NCBI GenBank assembly: GCA_013398175.1
Contig: VZRZ01000218.1
Location: 248,001 to 312,000 of the forward strand
Source of the DNA: Climacteris rufus
Lineage: Eukaryota; Chordata; Aves; Passeriformes; Climacteridae
Reading direction: 5' to 3'
DNA length: 64,000 nt
Shown here: positions 28,301 through 41,979 of the stretch, one piece after another
Layout: each line of letters begins with the position of its first letter
How positions within the stretch are numbered: position 1 is the first letter of the stretch
Position numbers and translations under genes: made by a program
Notes under the pieces: generated by a model
What the model saw: only the letters and a program-made list of their open reading frames with translations
Told to the model about the DNA's origin: nothing
The model's database searches: none

Positions 28301-29449
28301 CACTGTATCACTCATGTACAGTAAGCAGGTGTTCATTACTTGGTAAGAGAGGATTCCATTTAGTCATCATTAATATTCAAAGTAAAATTCCAGCTTGGGT
28401 GATCTACCCACAGAATGGCACACACTTCAGCTACAACTCCTTCCTATGACAAGGACAGCTGTATGACTGATTTTGCTGTGGTTTTGAGAGCTAATTAAAC
28501 TCAGATTACAATTTAAAAGAAGATTTAGCTGATGTAAATACAAAGTGTTATGGTCCTGGATGTTCTTGAATAACAGAGTCTGTGCTTGTCTACCTCGGGC
28601 CTGAACCATTCCTGCTTTGCTAACCTGATTTTTAGGCATAAAACTAATCAGAGTACAGGAAAGAAAAAGAACAATAAGGCTGTACAAGGTTTCTGCCATA
28701 CTAGTTAGAAGTACAGACTCAGAAAAATGTCTTGCAAAAGTAACAGGAAATTCGCATTGCCAGGACAAAAGAGAGCAGTGAATCTCACAGCCAAACAGCA
28801 GTGGAGAAGGTAAGACCAAAACAGCAATTCCCAGAGCATAAAGTGCCACAGAACCAAAAGCCTAAGCAAACATCTTAGTTTGCCTCATTTACCTGTAAAA
28901 CATTCAATCTACTTAAATTAACTCAAATTTTTAGACCCATTTCAAATGTATTTGGAAAAGCATAATAATTTAAAAAAACCATAATAATTTGGTAATTGTC
29001 AAATATTATCAGCAAGTCTTCGTTTCCCTTACCTTTTCAATATAATTTTTCCCATATCTTTTCAATCTGAGATATATCTAAAAATATCCTGTGACACAGT
29101 AACATATCATATTCTTTGAAAAAAAACTGACAAAGTCATGCTCTACTTTAAAGATGCTCTTGTTGTTCCATGTGTTAATGACAAACTCACTTTGAACCCA
29201 TACCACTAAGCTGAAGAAATCCTTAAAAGAATTTTTAAGTTGTGAAATATTAACACTCCAACACCAAGAAAAAAAAACCATGCAGTAATACTGAGCTCAT
29301 TAATACTTGTGCACTTTTAGCTTACTGTTTACTAAAGATTTGTAGATCTGTTGGTTTGTTTTTTTTTAATAAAAATCATAGCAACTGAATGCCATACAAA
29401 TAACTATCAGATACAAGAAAGGGTAGGAGCACATCATCATCATCTTTAC

Positions 29450-29705
29450 CTCTTTAACTTTGTTCCTCTTCTCTCGGATATCCGGGTCTGCTGGTTCTCC
29501 ACTGTTTATCCCTATCAGATTTGGTAAAGGAACAGGGGGCAGTGGCTTGCTGTCTTTCTTTTTCAATTCTTGCACTACTTTGTTCTTTTCTGTCTGAATC
29601 TCAGCTTGAATCTCATCCCGTGATTTCTTCAATTTCTCCTTAGCCTCTTCCAGAGCCTTTTCATGATCTGCTCGGATCTTATTTCTCAGACGTTCCTCTT
29701 CTTCT
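29450..29705 (-). CDS. MAN1A2: MAN1A2 exon 2: luminal stem region
   Basis: This exon encodes residues 103-188, the stem joining the membrane anchor to the catalytic domain. The acceptor is TGTCTCTAG|A at 29706. The first base completes the Arg codon left open by exon 1, giving RHR-EEEERLRNKIR as in mammalian MAN1A2. About residues 104-153 are Glu/Lys-rich with a heptad-like pattern (ADHEKALEEAKEKLKKSRDE), suggesting a coiled coil. A proline-rich linker follows (PLPPVPLPNLIGI, about 157-169), then DPDIREKRNKVKE, the segment leading into the GH47 domain. The exon is 256 bp (1 + 85 x 3) and ends GAG|GTAAAG at 29449, phase 0. A possible branch point (CTGAC) lies about 20 nt before the acceptor, and the polypyrimidine tract is short. 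The open frame runs on into both introns, but the family's sequence supports only these borders. Confidence 0.97.
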
Positions 29706-30372
29706 CTAGAGACACAAATGCTAGTCAGCATCTCATTACTAAAAACATATTGCTTACAAACAAACTGCAGCTTCAACAGAAGCCACATCCCAAGTTGGTT
29801 AACTCTAAGTAATTCTAATGATTCAGACAAGTTGATTGATTCATGTTAGTGCACAATCCTACTCTATTTTTTGCCAGGAACCCCGAAAGAACAGCACACA
29901 CATCCACAACACTACTGTGGAAAAATTTATCATAGGAATTTTCTAGATTGTCTCAGCACCTTTGCTTGTCCACTCAAGCAAAGAACAGACTTTTCTTCAG
30001 AGAAGAAAAGCCCTGCATCCTGTACTTCAACTACAGGATGTGTGCAGAGGCACATCCAGCAATCATTCAGATTTTTAAGAAATCAGAAGGGCTCTTCCTC
30101 ACCTTCTGCACAATAAATAAATCATATACAACTCGACAAGATCTCAAGTAACCACTACCAAAAAGAAAAACCAGAAACACACAGCCACTTTGCTTATTAA
30201 CAAGCCCCACCACAGCATGTTTTCTCTTCAATGCAGAACTAATTGTTCCAATCAGTACAGTCCTTAAACCATCAGTCCTGAAAGCAGAATTAATTATAAA
30301 GCCATTTAGGAGCATAAGAGCTTTTAGTAAAACATGATTTTGAAATTCACTGTCAACAAAGCCAACATCATC

Positions 30373-30416
30373 TTGGTTTCAAGCACTATCTTGCTTGGTT
30401 GGTTTCAAGTACTATC
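30373..30416. repeat. Short tandem duplication, 26-bp period
   Basis: TTGGTTTCAAGCACTATC (30373) recurs as TTGGTTTCAAGTACTATC (30399) with one substitution. It is a small local duplication in intron 1. Confidence 0.85.
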
Positions 30417-33400
30417 AGTGTGATCTTTAATGATCAATTAAAGTTTTAAGACTCACACATAAATTTAAGAGTACTGTTCTAAAGCCTGGTTTAAGCAAGA
30501 GGTTATTCTAACAACAGACAAAAACGTCATTCCAGTCCTAAAATATTTCAAGGCATCAGCAAGACACACACATCAGACTCTCAATATAGCACCACCTTTT
30601 CAAGCTTCTTTAAAATAGAGTTGCTCAATGACTAATATAAGCCAAAAAAAGTTGAAGGGATTTAAAACAAGCACTAGGTTAAAAAAAATGCATTGTTACA
30701 CAAAGAGTACTTTATTAGCCCTTACATTTTCCTGAAGTGCTATTAAGTTTGCATTTAAAATAAATTATAGCAGCATTATTACCTCCAATATATCAGTACT
30801 AGAAGTATAAAGCAACATTTTATTAGATGCACTGATGGAAAGGCTTTCAAACTGAAGTTTTTCAGCCACTTTTCTCAATATGATTCACACCACATCCATA
30901 TTTCTTCCAAACAATAAGAACAGCAAAGGACTGAGCTCCTCAATTTGACTGTCACATCCAAGCTCATTAATATGTTGAACTGTATCAGAGCTTCTGTTTC
31001 TCAACAGAGGAGCAAAATAAACTTTCAAAGTGGTACAACACTACTCTGAAAAGAGAAAACCCAAGTAAATATCCTTTAGGGTAACTTTTACTTCTACTAT
31101 GACCCACTTATATGAGAAAATAACTTCCCTGTATTCCTGCAAAAGCTACTCATATTCTGTTGTAGCAGCAATGTGATCAGTTTTCAATAACAAAAGCAGA
31201 CAAAAATTTCTACCACCTGGAAGGAAGAGTAGAAGCTTTGGAAAGCTTTTCCAAGGCTAGCAGAGGGCTCTGCATAAGATGCAACTAGAGAGAATGAGAA
31301 TGAGGATGCCAAAAGAAGACATCACTCCCACAGTCATGCTCTCCCCAAGAGACAGCAATGCTGTACAGGAGCCAAAGAGGTGGTTGACAGAGAATGAGAA
31401 ATCAAAAGTGTTACTGAACAGCTAAGAATCAAAACACTTCAGTGTGGGAATAACGTATTTTTCAGGTACATTTCTCATACTCAAAACTCAGTATCTGGAG
31501 GCAAGTGACAGTCTTTACTTTCTGATTAAATTGTCTAACATTTTGTTAATAGATACTGAAATTCTTTTTGCAAAGGATCAACCATCATTGACATAACTGA
31601 ATTTTTAGGGGAAAAAAGGTAACAGTACATCTCACACCTTAATAAAAAGACATTCACAGTCTATTTACATTAACCTGCTTTATTGATAAATAGAAATGTT
31701 TTTGGTAAAACCCACGGTTAACTTGAAAGTTCCCAAATACAATCCCCCTGTGGAAAAAAGATTAATGAAGTTGGAGTAGTTACAGTGAGTCTGAGTCACT
31801 GAAATAACTCACTGGTGATGAGCTTTGTGCACCTTCACAACTTTGCACCATCAAGATCAAATGCCAGGAAGATTTTGTTTTTACATTTTATCTTTCTTTT
31901 ATATTTTCAGTTCCAGGTGCTCCATACAAGAGCCATAATAAAAGCTCCATTGCTCTACCAATTTCATCTATTTCTAGATTCAAACTGCATGAAACAGCCA
32001 TAAATTGGAAAACAAGTTTTGAACTCACATCTGTCTACACTGCAGGAACCACTGTATAAACATACAAAAGCTGTTGATTTCTACAGCAGTATAATCCAAT
32101 TAGAGTCATTAAGAAGGTTTGAATGGCACAGTCTGCTTCCCTTCAGTCACTCAGAAGAAAATACACAGAGACTCAATAGAGATGAAAAATTCTAGTGCTA
32201 ACCATATGATCAGCTCAAAGCTTTCCTTTCAGGAAGTGACATTTTGAGATAAACATAAGAAAACAGTAAGATGAAGAGAAAGGTCAACAGGTATTTGAGG
32301 GAGTTTACAGGAGATAGTACCAGAGCTTCTTCTGCAGACACATATTCTCTGTGCAATTGCCAGTGATGGACAGCATGAGCTGGAAGATATGTCATATTCT
32401 ATGTGCCAGCTGAAGACATACTTTACCAAATATATTCAAGTATATGACCCTAGTGGAAGAAAAAATCACACCTCTAAATACCAATACCACATGTTTCTTC
32501 TGAGTTCTTGAGCAACAAGAACTAAGTGAAAACAAATAATAAAGTTAAGAGAATGAGAAGACTGGGTATGTGTGAGCAGCTGACACCCCCTCAAGTCACC
32601 AACAAGCTCCCTGGCCAGCAGAAAAAAGAGTAAGTAACAATTTAATACATGCAGATAGCACTATATTAAAATACTCAGAGTTAAAGAAGAGACCTCAGAA
32701 GGATCAATCTAAAAATACAAGATTGGAAAGAATCCCAGCATAAACACATACACCAAAACGTGTCAAACTGTTTCCGTATCCCACCCCCCCTTCTAAGCAA
32801 CATAAGCAAACTCTTATAATTTAGAGTGTTTTGAGTAAATCTTAAAAACATTATCTAACAGAAAGCTACTGCTTTCTAGACATCCCAAAAGCTTATTCAA
32901 AAGATGCAAGACACAAGTCCAAGAACCATGAAACTACCGCCGTAGCTACTTTAAAACAAGTCATGTTATTAAAATAACCTGCGATTAGACTGGTTTTGCC
33001 AAGAAGAACCATAAATAGACCTAATAATTAGAATCTGAAACTAGAAACAGGTGCAAGTTTTTTAAACAATCACTGCAATGAACTATTGCAGCTGCCTAGG
33101 CAGGCACACTCTATCCTCTCAGTGTCCACAAGCTGCCTAAACATCATTCAGAGAAGACCACAAACTACAATGCTTGATACACAAATCACCAACTGGAACT
33201 TAATGTGCTTTAATTATGCACACAGTGGTGAGTCTCCTGAACAGATAACAAAGCCGCATTTGCCAAGACACTGACTTTTAACACAAGTTTTTCCTATCTG
33301 CTGTGACACAACAGGCTCTTTAGAAAGCGAACTGCAAAAAAACCCCTCTAAAAATTCATTCAAATTTCTTCCTAAGATGAACGATATAACAAAAAAAAGG

Positions 33401-34293
33401 AAATAAAAATTCAAATGCAGTCAAGAAAAGCAAACTAGCCACCAACAACTGTTCTCTGCACTAAAAAGCAGATCACTGGCTCACTATAGCAAAAGAACAT
33501 ACAGTTTATTACCATTTGGATTTTCAGCAGGTAGATAGACACTGTTATAGAACATTCTTATTTGTGCAAGCCTATCATTCAGAAACAACCTCCTGTGTGG
33601 AAATTCTGAACTTCTACCCTTCAGTAAAGTTTGATCTTCAACCAGACGCTGCTTTCAGAGACAGGGAAACAAAAAAACAGGCACTAATTTAAAAAGTTTG
33701 ACAGCCAGTGCCTAAAAAACATTTCACACATTAACCACAAGAGTTACTCCAGTCTTGCAGCATAAATGATTTTCTAACATCCCCACATATCACAACCCCA
33801 TCATGTACTCCCAGGATATGGAGAATAAACATTGAGGACATACAAGGGTACTGGAGATACATGCCCCTCACATGATCAGAGTCTGCAGAAAGAACTGGAA
33901 GAAAGGAGCAGTTGTGCTGGGTTTTCTTCTTGCTGGATCAGCCTTCCTCTATGGATGGCTGCATTACTCTCTAGCGTCAAGCATGCACAGAAAAAGACGC
34001 ATGATTATTTTTTCTCATGTTTGGTTTTCATCATCATCCTACAGAAATAACCACAATTGCTGGGCTGCTCTGAGGCAGCAGAATTATGCTCATGAAGGAG
34101 TGAGTACCAGATATGTATATATGCCTGTAAGAGCTGAAGAGATAAGCTTGACAGGGAGGCTGTTACTTAGTGAAAGTTTTATCTTTCAGAGCAAGTTAAG
34201 ATTGTATTTATTTTACTGAGTTGTTTTTTTTCTTCAGGTAATGAACTTAGAGATCACTAGTTAGCAAGGAATGTTTTTATTGGCAAATAAATG

Positions 34294-34335
34294 AATCCTG
34301 CAGGCATGAAAATAAACAAATCCTGCAAGCATGAA
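34294..34335. repeat. Short tandem duplication, 25-bp period
   Basis: AATCCTGCAGGCATGAA (34294) recurs as AATCCTGCAAGCATGAA (34319), one mismatch. It is a local duplication without visible function. Confidence 0.85.
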
Positions 34336-34914
34336 GGTAAATTAAGTGTATCAAGAACACAGTGTCAAAGTATTGGTTATAAATACTTTCCAACCAGATT
34401 TTAAGAAGAATCTTACCCATGTTTTCAAGGGAATGTTTTATCCCAAAATCCTCTGACAAAGTGTTTGTCCAAAACCCTGTTTCTAAATGTATTTTCACCT
34501 TGAAAACACCCTTGCAGATGGGCATAGCCTAAATCTCTAGCACAAGGAGAGTAGATAGACGGCAACTCAGTAGTAAAATGTTTCTGTTATTTTAAAAAAA
34601 GACAGTCAAACTGTCCTTTGTTGATCTTCAAAACTATTTTAAGAACATTATGCTTTTATTTATCTGCAAACATCCTACCTTGTCACGGTTTTAGTTAAAA
34701 CAGGAATACCTATATGTGCTACATACATGCACTATACAGTTACTTGTGCATGCATGCAGTGGTGGCCTGAGAATAATGCTAATAATACTGAAATGCAGAA
34801 TATTCCCCATTTCAACCCTTTTTCCCCTATAGGAGTAAATAACAGTTCATTATGATATCAGAAGGCAACATATCTAATTCACTTTGAAAAATTATCATTC
34901 AACAACTTGTCCAT

Positions 34915-35585
34915 ACAGAGAAAACCTGTGGAAAGGAATCTGGGAATCGTGGTCAACGGAAAGTTGAATCTGAGTCAGCAGAGCCCTGGCAGCCAGGAGG
35001 GCCAACCACGTCCTGGGGGGCATCAGGCACAGCATGGCCAGCCAGGCAAGGGAGGGGACTGTCCCGCTCTGCTCTGCACTGGGGCAGCCTCACCTCGAGT
35101 CCCAGGGGCAGTTTGGGGTGCCACGATATAAAAAAGTCACTGAGCTGTTAGAGAGTGTCCAAAGGAGGGACATCCTCCAGTGGTGAAGGGTCTGGAGGGG
35201 AAGCCTTATGAGGAGTGGCTGAGGAGACCGAGGGAAGACCTCACTGCACTCTGCAACATCCTCATGAGGGGAAGAGGAAGGGCAGGCACTGATCTCTTCT
35301 ATGTGGTGCCCAGTGACAGGACCCAAGGGAATGGCCTAAACCTGTGTCAGGGGAGGTTTAGGTTGGATATGAGAAAAAGATTCTTCACCCAGAGGGTGGC
35401 TGGGCACTGGAACAGGCTCCCCAGGGAAGTGATCACGGCACCAAGCCTGACAGAGCTCAAGACGTGTTTGAACAACGCTCCCAAGCACATGGCATGACTC
35501 TTGGGGTTGTCCTCTCAGTACCAGGAGTGGAGTCAATGATCCTTGTGGGTCCTTTCCAATTCAAGATACTCTATGATTCTGTGAC
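34915..35585 (+). mobile_element. CR1 LINE, 3' part including ORF2 C-terminal remnant
   Basis: This is the longest CR1 copy in the window (about 670 bp), plus orientation. Landmarks are 'ggaatctgggaatcgtggtcaacgg', 'cacctcgagtccc', 'gagtgtccaaaggag', 'gtgaagggtctggag', 'ccttatgaggagtggctgagg', 'aggtttaggttggatatgag', 'cactggaacaggctccccagg' and the tail ACTCTATGATTCTGTGAC. An open frame at 35180-35497 reads like the end of CR1 ORF2 (RLDMRKRFFTQRVAGHWNRL and neighbours). No reverse transcriptase core is present, so it cannot move by itself. It lies in intron 1, antisense to MAN1A2, 5.2 kb upstream of exon 2. Confidence 0.95.
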
Positions 35586-35699
35586 TCATTGCCCAGAAAA
35601 TTAACCCAAATAATAGATCCCTTGAGTGGTTTCTTTCAGACAAAGATGACAGCAGAATTTATTTCTAGCAAATGGTTAGATTTGCATATGACATGAGTA

Positions 35700-36560
35700 C
35701 TGCTCCTCAAACAGAAGGAACATGAGACAACTCTTATCCCTCTCCAGCCAGTTTCAGTTTTCTTTTTCCTCTTGCTGTAACATTTCCTCTTGATGATCTT
35801 CATGTTCCTATTTCCTACCTTCCTTTACTATTATTTGTACCAGCTTAGGCTTCACTAGCTTGCTTCCTTGGTTTTCTACAATATGGCCACCAGTCTGAAT
35901 GCCAGTCCTTCTCATTTTCATCATTCAACTTACGAACCATGCTAGGTAGAAGAGAGAATTAATTCACTGACACAAGGCACTCTCCTTGAATCCTAAGTAC
36001 TCCCTCCAAGTCCACATAGACCTTCTCCAAATAAAATTTCCTTCCACTCCTATGCAAGTAATGATGCCCCTGATTGATCTCATCTGCAGCCAAATCTTAG
36101 ACCAAGACTCTGACCTTTCAGCCACCTTCATCACTGCCCTCAAAACCTCTCATCTCTATGATGGAAGCTCACAGATCCTGTTTCAGATTTGGTCTCATCT
36201 AAACCAAAACCTCAGTCTCTGACATTTCTTTGTAGATAGTGGGGTGTCACCTTCAAGGCAAATAAATTGTAACTTAACTTTTAATCTTCCTTCCACATCT
36301 TTTGTTTAGCAATGGAAACTTCTCCATTGTCCAGATTGCCAGTGTCTGGGCATTCTTCCCATTTTCTAGACCTTAACTACACCTAAATTCTCCTTGGTTT
36401 CCATGTATTTCAAATTCAGTCTTTCTTAATTTATGCAGTTAGAAGCCCTCAGAAGTTAATCACATTCCTTTCATCCAGCAATTCCACTAGGAAGACAAGC
36501 CACTGAACTACTGGCATCCGTAGACTGTCTTTCTGTATTTTTTCCCCTGCAACTGTAATC
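35700..36560. other. Pyrimidine-rich block in intron 1, possible unidentified repeat
   Basis: The plus strand is rich in CT/TC words over about 850 bp (for example CAGTTTTCTTTTTCCTCTTG) directly after the CR1 copy, so MAN1A2 RNA here would be purine-rich. It is not a simple repeat and matches no element I can name. It resembles in style the blocks at 41980-42480 and 62100-63080, but I could not align them convincingly. Confidence 0.3.
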
Positions 36561-39500
36561 CATTATGTGTATTTTTTTAGAAACACCCAAAAAACATGTC
36601 TATTTTCAGAATTTCAATATGTTAAATTCACAGATTTCCATGCTGGTCATTAAAGGCCACTGCTGCTTGTTACTCCTTTACTGTCTCTACCTAATTGTTT
36701 TCCTTTGTCTTGTAATTTAGGTGTAGCCCTTGGAAACAGCTCTGGAATGAGGACAAGAAAAATCCAGGGGGAACTGTATTTAGAGAGAACTTCAAAAACA
36801 CGGACTGAACAGGCACAAAACTTGCAGAAGGGAGTGGAGAGTTGAAGCACATCCTTTATGCATGAAGTTCTCTGCAAAACAGAGTCAAAAAAACCCTGAG
36901 TATTCCTAGGCATCTTTTACAGTATTTTGGAACACAGCCAGGACCTTCATGAATCTTCATATGCTGATACTTTATTAATAAAAACATTAACAGAAAACAC
37001 AACTTGTAGGGTTTTCTCACAACCATAATAAAAAGAACAAAACATACCTTCCAGTTAAGAACAAACAGTACAGATTACACTATCAAATGTGGAACATGTA
37101 TGACCTTTGTAGAAAAAAACAAAGGACATGCAGGTAAGGAGTCATCCTCAGGGAATTTTTTGCTCCCTATGTTATGAATGTTTACAAGGAGAGAACTGGT
37201 TAAAACTTATCTTGAGAATCTGTTGAGTGGTGTGACCATTAGTGAAGGCATTTGTTCCTCACCTTTGTCTACAGCAGCCATGAAATCCCAAGCACCAACT
37301 CAAAAATGGAGGAGGCTGGCAAGCTCTGGAAGCACTGCCATAGCTAGTACAGTCAGGTAAAGCTCTACTAGTGAGGCAAAGTAGCTTTTTGCTACAAACA
37401 CTCCTACAGTTGCACTTCCACCAGCAGCCAGGCATCTGTCAATGCTAAGAAGGGTCACCACAGACTGTGTAAACATTTCAAGATTACATGAAACTTCTTA
37501 GTTTTGTAGTTACAGTATCAGCAGCAACAGATTTTCAGGAGAATCAGATCAACTATTTCAGGAAGAAAAATAATACTTAAGACTACAACAGCAACGAATG
37601 CAGCTTTCACTACTGGCAAGCAAATAAATTACACAAGTTTTCAGCTAGATATGAGCAAATTCATTCAGTTCTTAGTGTCTTAATGTCATTCAGGTACAAA
37701 AACACTTAATTAGAAAAAGCAATAGTTGCACAAAGTTCAACAGTGTAGAACAGTTTTCAATCACTACAGCCCTATCAAACATCTCATTTAGATCTCTTCT
37801 GCTTACACAATGTAAAATGAGAATAGAACTGCATTTGCCTCAAGGCACTAACACATAATCAAAAATAGGCATTATTTCTGATTTTTTGATGATTAAAGAA
37901 ACTTGAGTTAACATCTGCAGCTAATTACTTCTGTGCAGAATTTTAAGCCTCTGCAGAACAAGGTCTTAAATCTGATTGTCAAAGCACTTACAATGCTAAT
38001 ACAGAGGGGGGGGAAATTCTCTTTTAGGAATCAAACTTATGCCTAAAAAAGGACTCTGAAAAGTCTACTAAAAGTTTGGGAAATTTATGATCTCTTCATG
38101 TTTTGTCAAAGAAACTGAATGAGAAGAAAGTGTTACACAGGGCAAGGTAGCACCAATCTTAAATAGCTTTCTGTCTCCTAGGACCATACTGACTGCAGCA
38201 TCAGATCATCCTTTCCAACCAGTACACAAATGACACAGACTTTATATTTTAGAAGTAATGAAAGATGAAAGAACTTTACCAGAAATGGAAGTGAAAAACA
38301 CATACAGACTACAGGAATAAGAAATACAAAAAGAAATCAATATTGAACAAGAGAATTGGGTAGGATAAAATGTCTACAATTCACCATCTGGAAATGTACA
38401 GTTTATTTTGGTGTGGGATTCAAACAAGCACCAAAAAATAATAGGATAATTTAAACTCAAAATTTCAGAAGCCCACTACAATTAACTATGTCAAACCACA
38501 GAATTTTCTACTATAAACTACTCTAAATCACTGGAAAGACTGCTTTTATACAAATGTAAACATGTATATAGCAATGTATTGCTACAGTCAAGTCTAAGAT
38601 AGCATGGACCAACATCTTACATACTACATTATTTATTGATATTAAGAACAGTTTGATCAAGGCAGAGTAATACATAGCTGGTCCTGGGACACTGAGGCAA
38701 TGAACTGAAATCTCCTGTGAGACAATCTCATCATCTCTGCTTCTTATTAAAGAATGAATGTTTATGAATAAGCACATTTACATACAGGACAAGGCAGTGC
38801 CACTGATGTTGATGGCACAGATCAGATACTGAAGCATATGCTCAAGCAGAACTAAAAGGAACCAGAGTACTCCCACATAAAGCATTAAGTTCTTAAATAT
38901 TATTTATAGCCTGCTACTACTGCCCAAAATTAAGTTTCCAAGAGGTACAAAACCAAATATTTAAACCCATCAACCCTTTCCACGAAGGAAAATAAGATCC
39001 AGATAACTCAAAGCTCATTTTGTGCAGAGCTACAATCTTTACAAACATTACTTATTTTTCTTTATTCTATACAAAACTGAGTATTTGTAAACTCGTGTTT
39101 TTCCCAATAAACAAAACTGCTTTGACAGTTGTTTTCCTGGGAAAAAGTTGCTAACTTAGCTGTCCAATATTAAAGAGAATCCTAAAATTAGCTAGACTTA
39201 TCTAATTTTAGATTTTAAAAAACCAATAGATTCAAACACCTGAAAACTAAGAATATTTTTGGTTTCTGCTACACCTTCATTTTCACCCTTTCAAACACAT
39301 GCAGACCCCCAAGCTGCATGTGCAACTGCTATACTCAACATTTTAACATTCCTGGAAGTGAAAACTTTTTGGTTTTTCAAAAATATAATTCTGAAATACT
39401 TTTTTTACCTGAAGAAAATGAATCACGGGTTCCATTCTGCACAACAGCAGCAACCGTTTCAGTGCACGCTCTACAGAAGCCTGCATTACATCCTCAGCAC

Positions 39501-41979
39501 TACAGTACTCACTTGCTAGTCCTCCACTCTCTACCACCTACACCGCCTGAGAATTGTGCCAAGACAAGATGTTGGGTTCAAAATCTCAGATTTGTACAGG
39601 AATTTTGGGAGGAGATGGGGACAAAAACAGGAACAAAGTGACAACAAAGGAAGCGCAATCATATACGTGCATTATACACAGTATTGTTGCTCTCCCTCCT
39701 TTTCTGATCTTCCTTGATGCCAGAATTACAAATCTCTTCTTTTCACGATACTCTGAGAGGAAGAAAAAACGTTCCTGGAGGCATGGCAAAAAATCTTCAG
39801 GAGTAATGGAAAGGATCCAAATAGCCTCCAGAAACTGAAGTTTTGAGAAGAAGCTTTAGCCAGTTGAAAAAATTTATTTTCCTTCTGCATATGCACATGT
39901 TAAAGAAAAGGAATTTTTATCACATCTATTGATGTGCACATGCCCTTGTTCAGGTTGTTCAGCACAACAAAAGAACAGGAGATATTTGTTTGCTTAATAA
40001 GCTATGAAGAGTTTTCTAACATTTCACCTCACATACAGAAACAGCAATATGAGTGAATGTTTAATTAAAAGAGAACCAGGATTTTACCTGTTACCTTCAC
40101 AAGATTATAGCTTGAAAACTTTCCTCCAGCAGGTATCAAAAGCTTGCTGAAACCACTGTGTAAGAATATTACAGTGAAAGTTGCATTAATTCCTTGCAAT
40201 GCGAAGTGCTTAATACAGATGCTTTAAATACTTAATAGAACAGGATAGCCTCATTCTCCACACATGGCAGGACAGATGCTTCAGTGTCATTCTACACAGA
40301 CTTTATAAGCTTGTTTTAAAATAGAAGAACAAAAGGGGACATACTTCAGAAGAATTTGTCAGAAAAACCCCACACTAGATGTGATTCCAGGAAGAACAAC
40401 AGTACAAAAAAGAAAACCCCTGGTCTTGTCTTGTTTTGAATAAAAGACCAAGCAAACCATAACACAGACCAAGAAAACTTTTCAAGCAACACAGTTAACA
40501 AGCAAACACTTCTATCAACCCGCTTTTCTGATTTTATTTTGTTAAAAACAGGGTTTGAAGACTTTATTTAGTTTCAAATAACAACCAGGAAAAAGAAAAG
40601 TTAAACACAAACTGTGAGCTGCAATACCTTACTGACTTTTTAAAGTATCAAGTAAGCAACCTTAAGAAAAGAACTTGAGACAACAGAAAATAGGCTGACA
40701 AAAGACATTTGCTGCATAGAATTGTGTTTGGGGGTAAGGATGTGTTCTTTAGGAAAATTAAGAACCAGGAATCACTAAAAATTATGAAAATCATTTTAAT
40801 ATCCCAGTGTTTCAAAATGCAACTGCTAGAGCTTTTAACCCATAAGAGAATCCACCATTTCAGCTAATAGCAGGAGGCTGTCATCCTCCATCTAGGCAAA
40901 CAACAGAGGAAGAGAAAATACCTTGACAGTGTTTCACATACATCAACTTGCAGCAAAAAAACGTAGGAGACTCCAGTTATAGTCTCACATTACATTTAAG
41001 CTAATTAATACCTGGCTACTGCCAAGTGAAAGGTCCCAACAGTAATAAGGCAAGAATCTGCTGGGAACTGAGGACTACTGGATAAAAACACGGTGAGATA
41101 AATGAACTGACAGCACAACCCAAACACCACCTAAAGCACAGATCACCAATGCAGGCACAAGCTGGGGCAGGTAAAGCTTTGGGAAGTTCTTCTGACAAAC
41201 TCAGAAGACCCACTCTCAGATCCAACTTCCAGCTGGAGAAGTGATGGCACTGCCTTCACTTTATGCCTGAAGTCAACAAGTTCACCTGTGTGGACTGGTA
41301 AGAAGATACCCCTGAGTAAATAATAGTTGCACACCATCAGCATGGGTCCCCTCTACTGATCATCATCACCCAGTGCTCAGGAGCACAGCTTCCCTGGTGT
41401 TGCCACAGTAAGTCACCTATGGCTAGAAAACTAGCAGTTCTGTAAAAAGAAGTCAGCCAGCACATGAAGGATGCTTGCATGTCCATACACGCTGCTGATT
41501 TACTAGGTTAAAGACTGAAGGCGTACGACTGCAGTATTACTAGCTTGATCAACTCTAACACTTGAAATACTGGTTTATGCAACAAAGGATATTATAACTG
41601 TATATTCCTTATATTGGTCATCATCTCTGTGCAAATCATTCTCTTTTCAGGTCTTTAGTGGCCCTATAAAAGCAAGCTCACTTACTCCTTATGCTGGTAC
41701 TCAGGAGACTGGGCAACAAGCCATTCATCCAGTGGTGAGCTGAGCCAGCTGAAAAATTATGGATCATTTCAGGCCAAACCAGGTCTCCTAACTGGCTGAC
41801 TGCCCAAACACTGATGTTGGGGCTAGAATATAGTCAAGATTAAATGTCTGAGGACACAGTAGACCAGGAAATGAGCTTCAAGTGCTTTACATCTGCACAT
41901 TCAGGAATGCTAAAGTCCAAGTGACAAGTAGTATGTTTTCTGCACACAAATTCACATGGCCATTAACCACAGCCATACC

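Larger units (their letters stand above)
15628..29449 (-). other. MAN1A2: MAN1A2 intron 2
   Basis: A 13.8-kb AT-rich intron with donor GAG|GTAAAG and acceptor TTCTTAG|ATG. It holds the CR1 pieces, old LINE fragment, microsatellite cluster and purine tract listed separately. The open frames at 26439-26876 (plus) and 28427-28849 (minus) match nothing I recognise and are taken as chance. I see no other structure. Confidence 0.9.

Noticed and set aside
28427..28849. Minus-strand frame of 140 codons close to exon 2, with hydrophobic stretches
   Set aside because: It lies in intron 2 on the gene's own strand, but the family protein goes straight from exon 2 to exon 3 in phase. It matches no family I know.
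29366..29830. Reading the whole 154-codon open frame around exon 2 as a protein
   Set aside because: Only 29450-29705 matches MAN1A2. The flanks begin exactly at good splice sites, and the intronic extension is chance.
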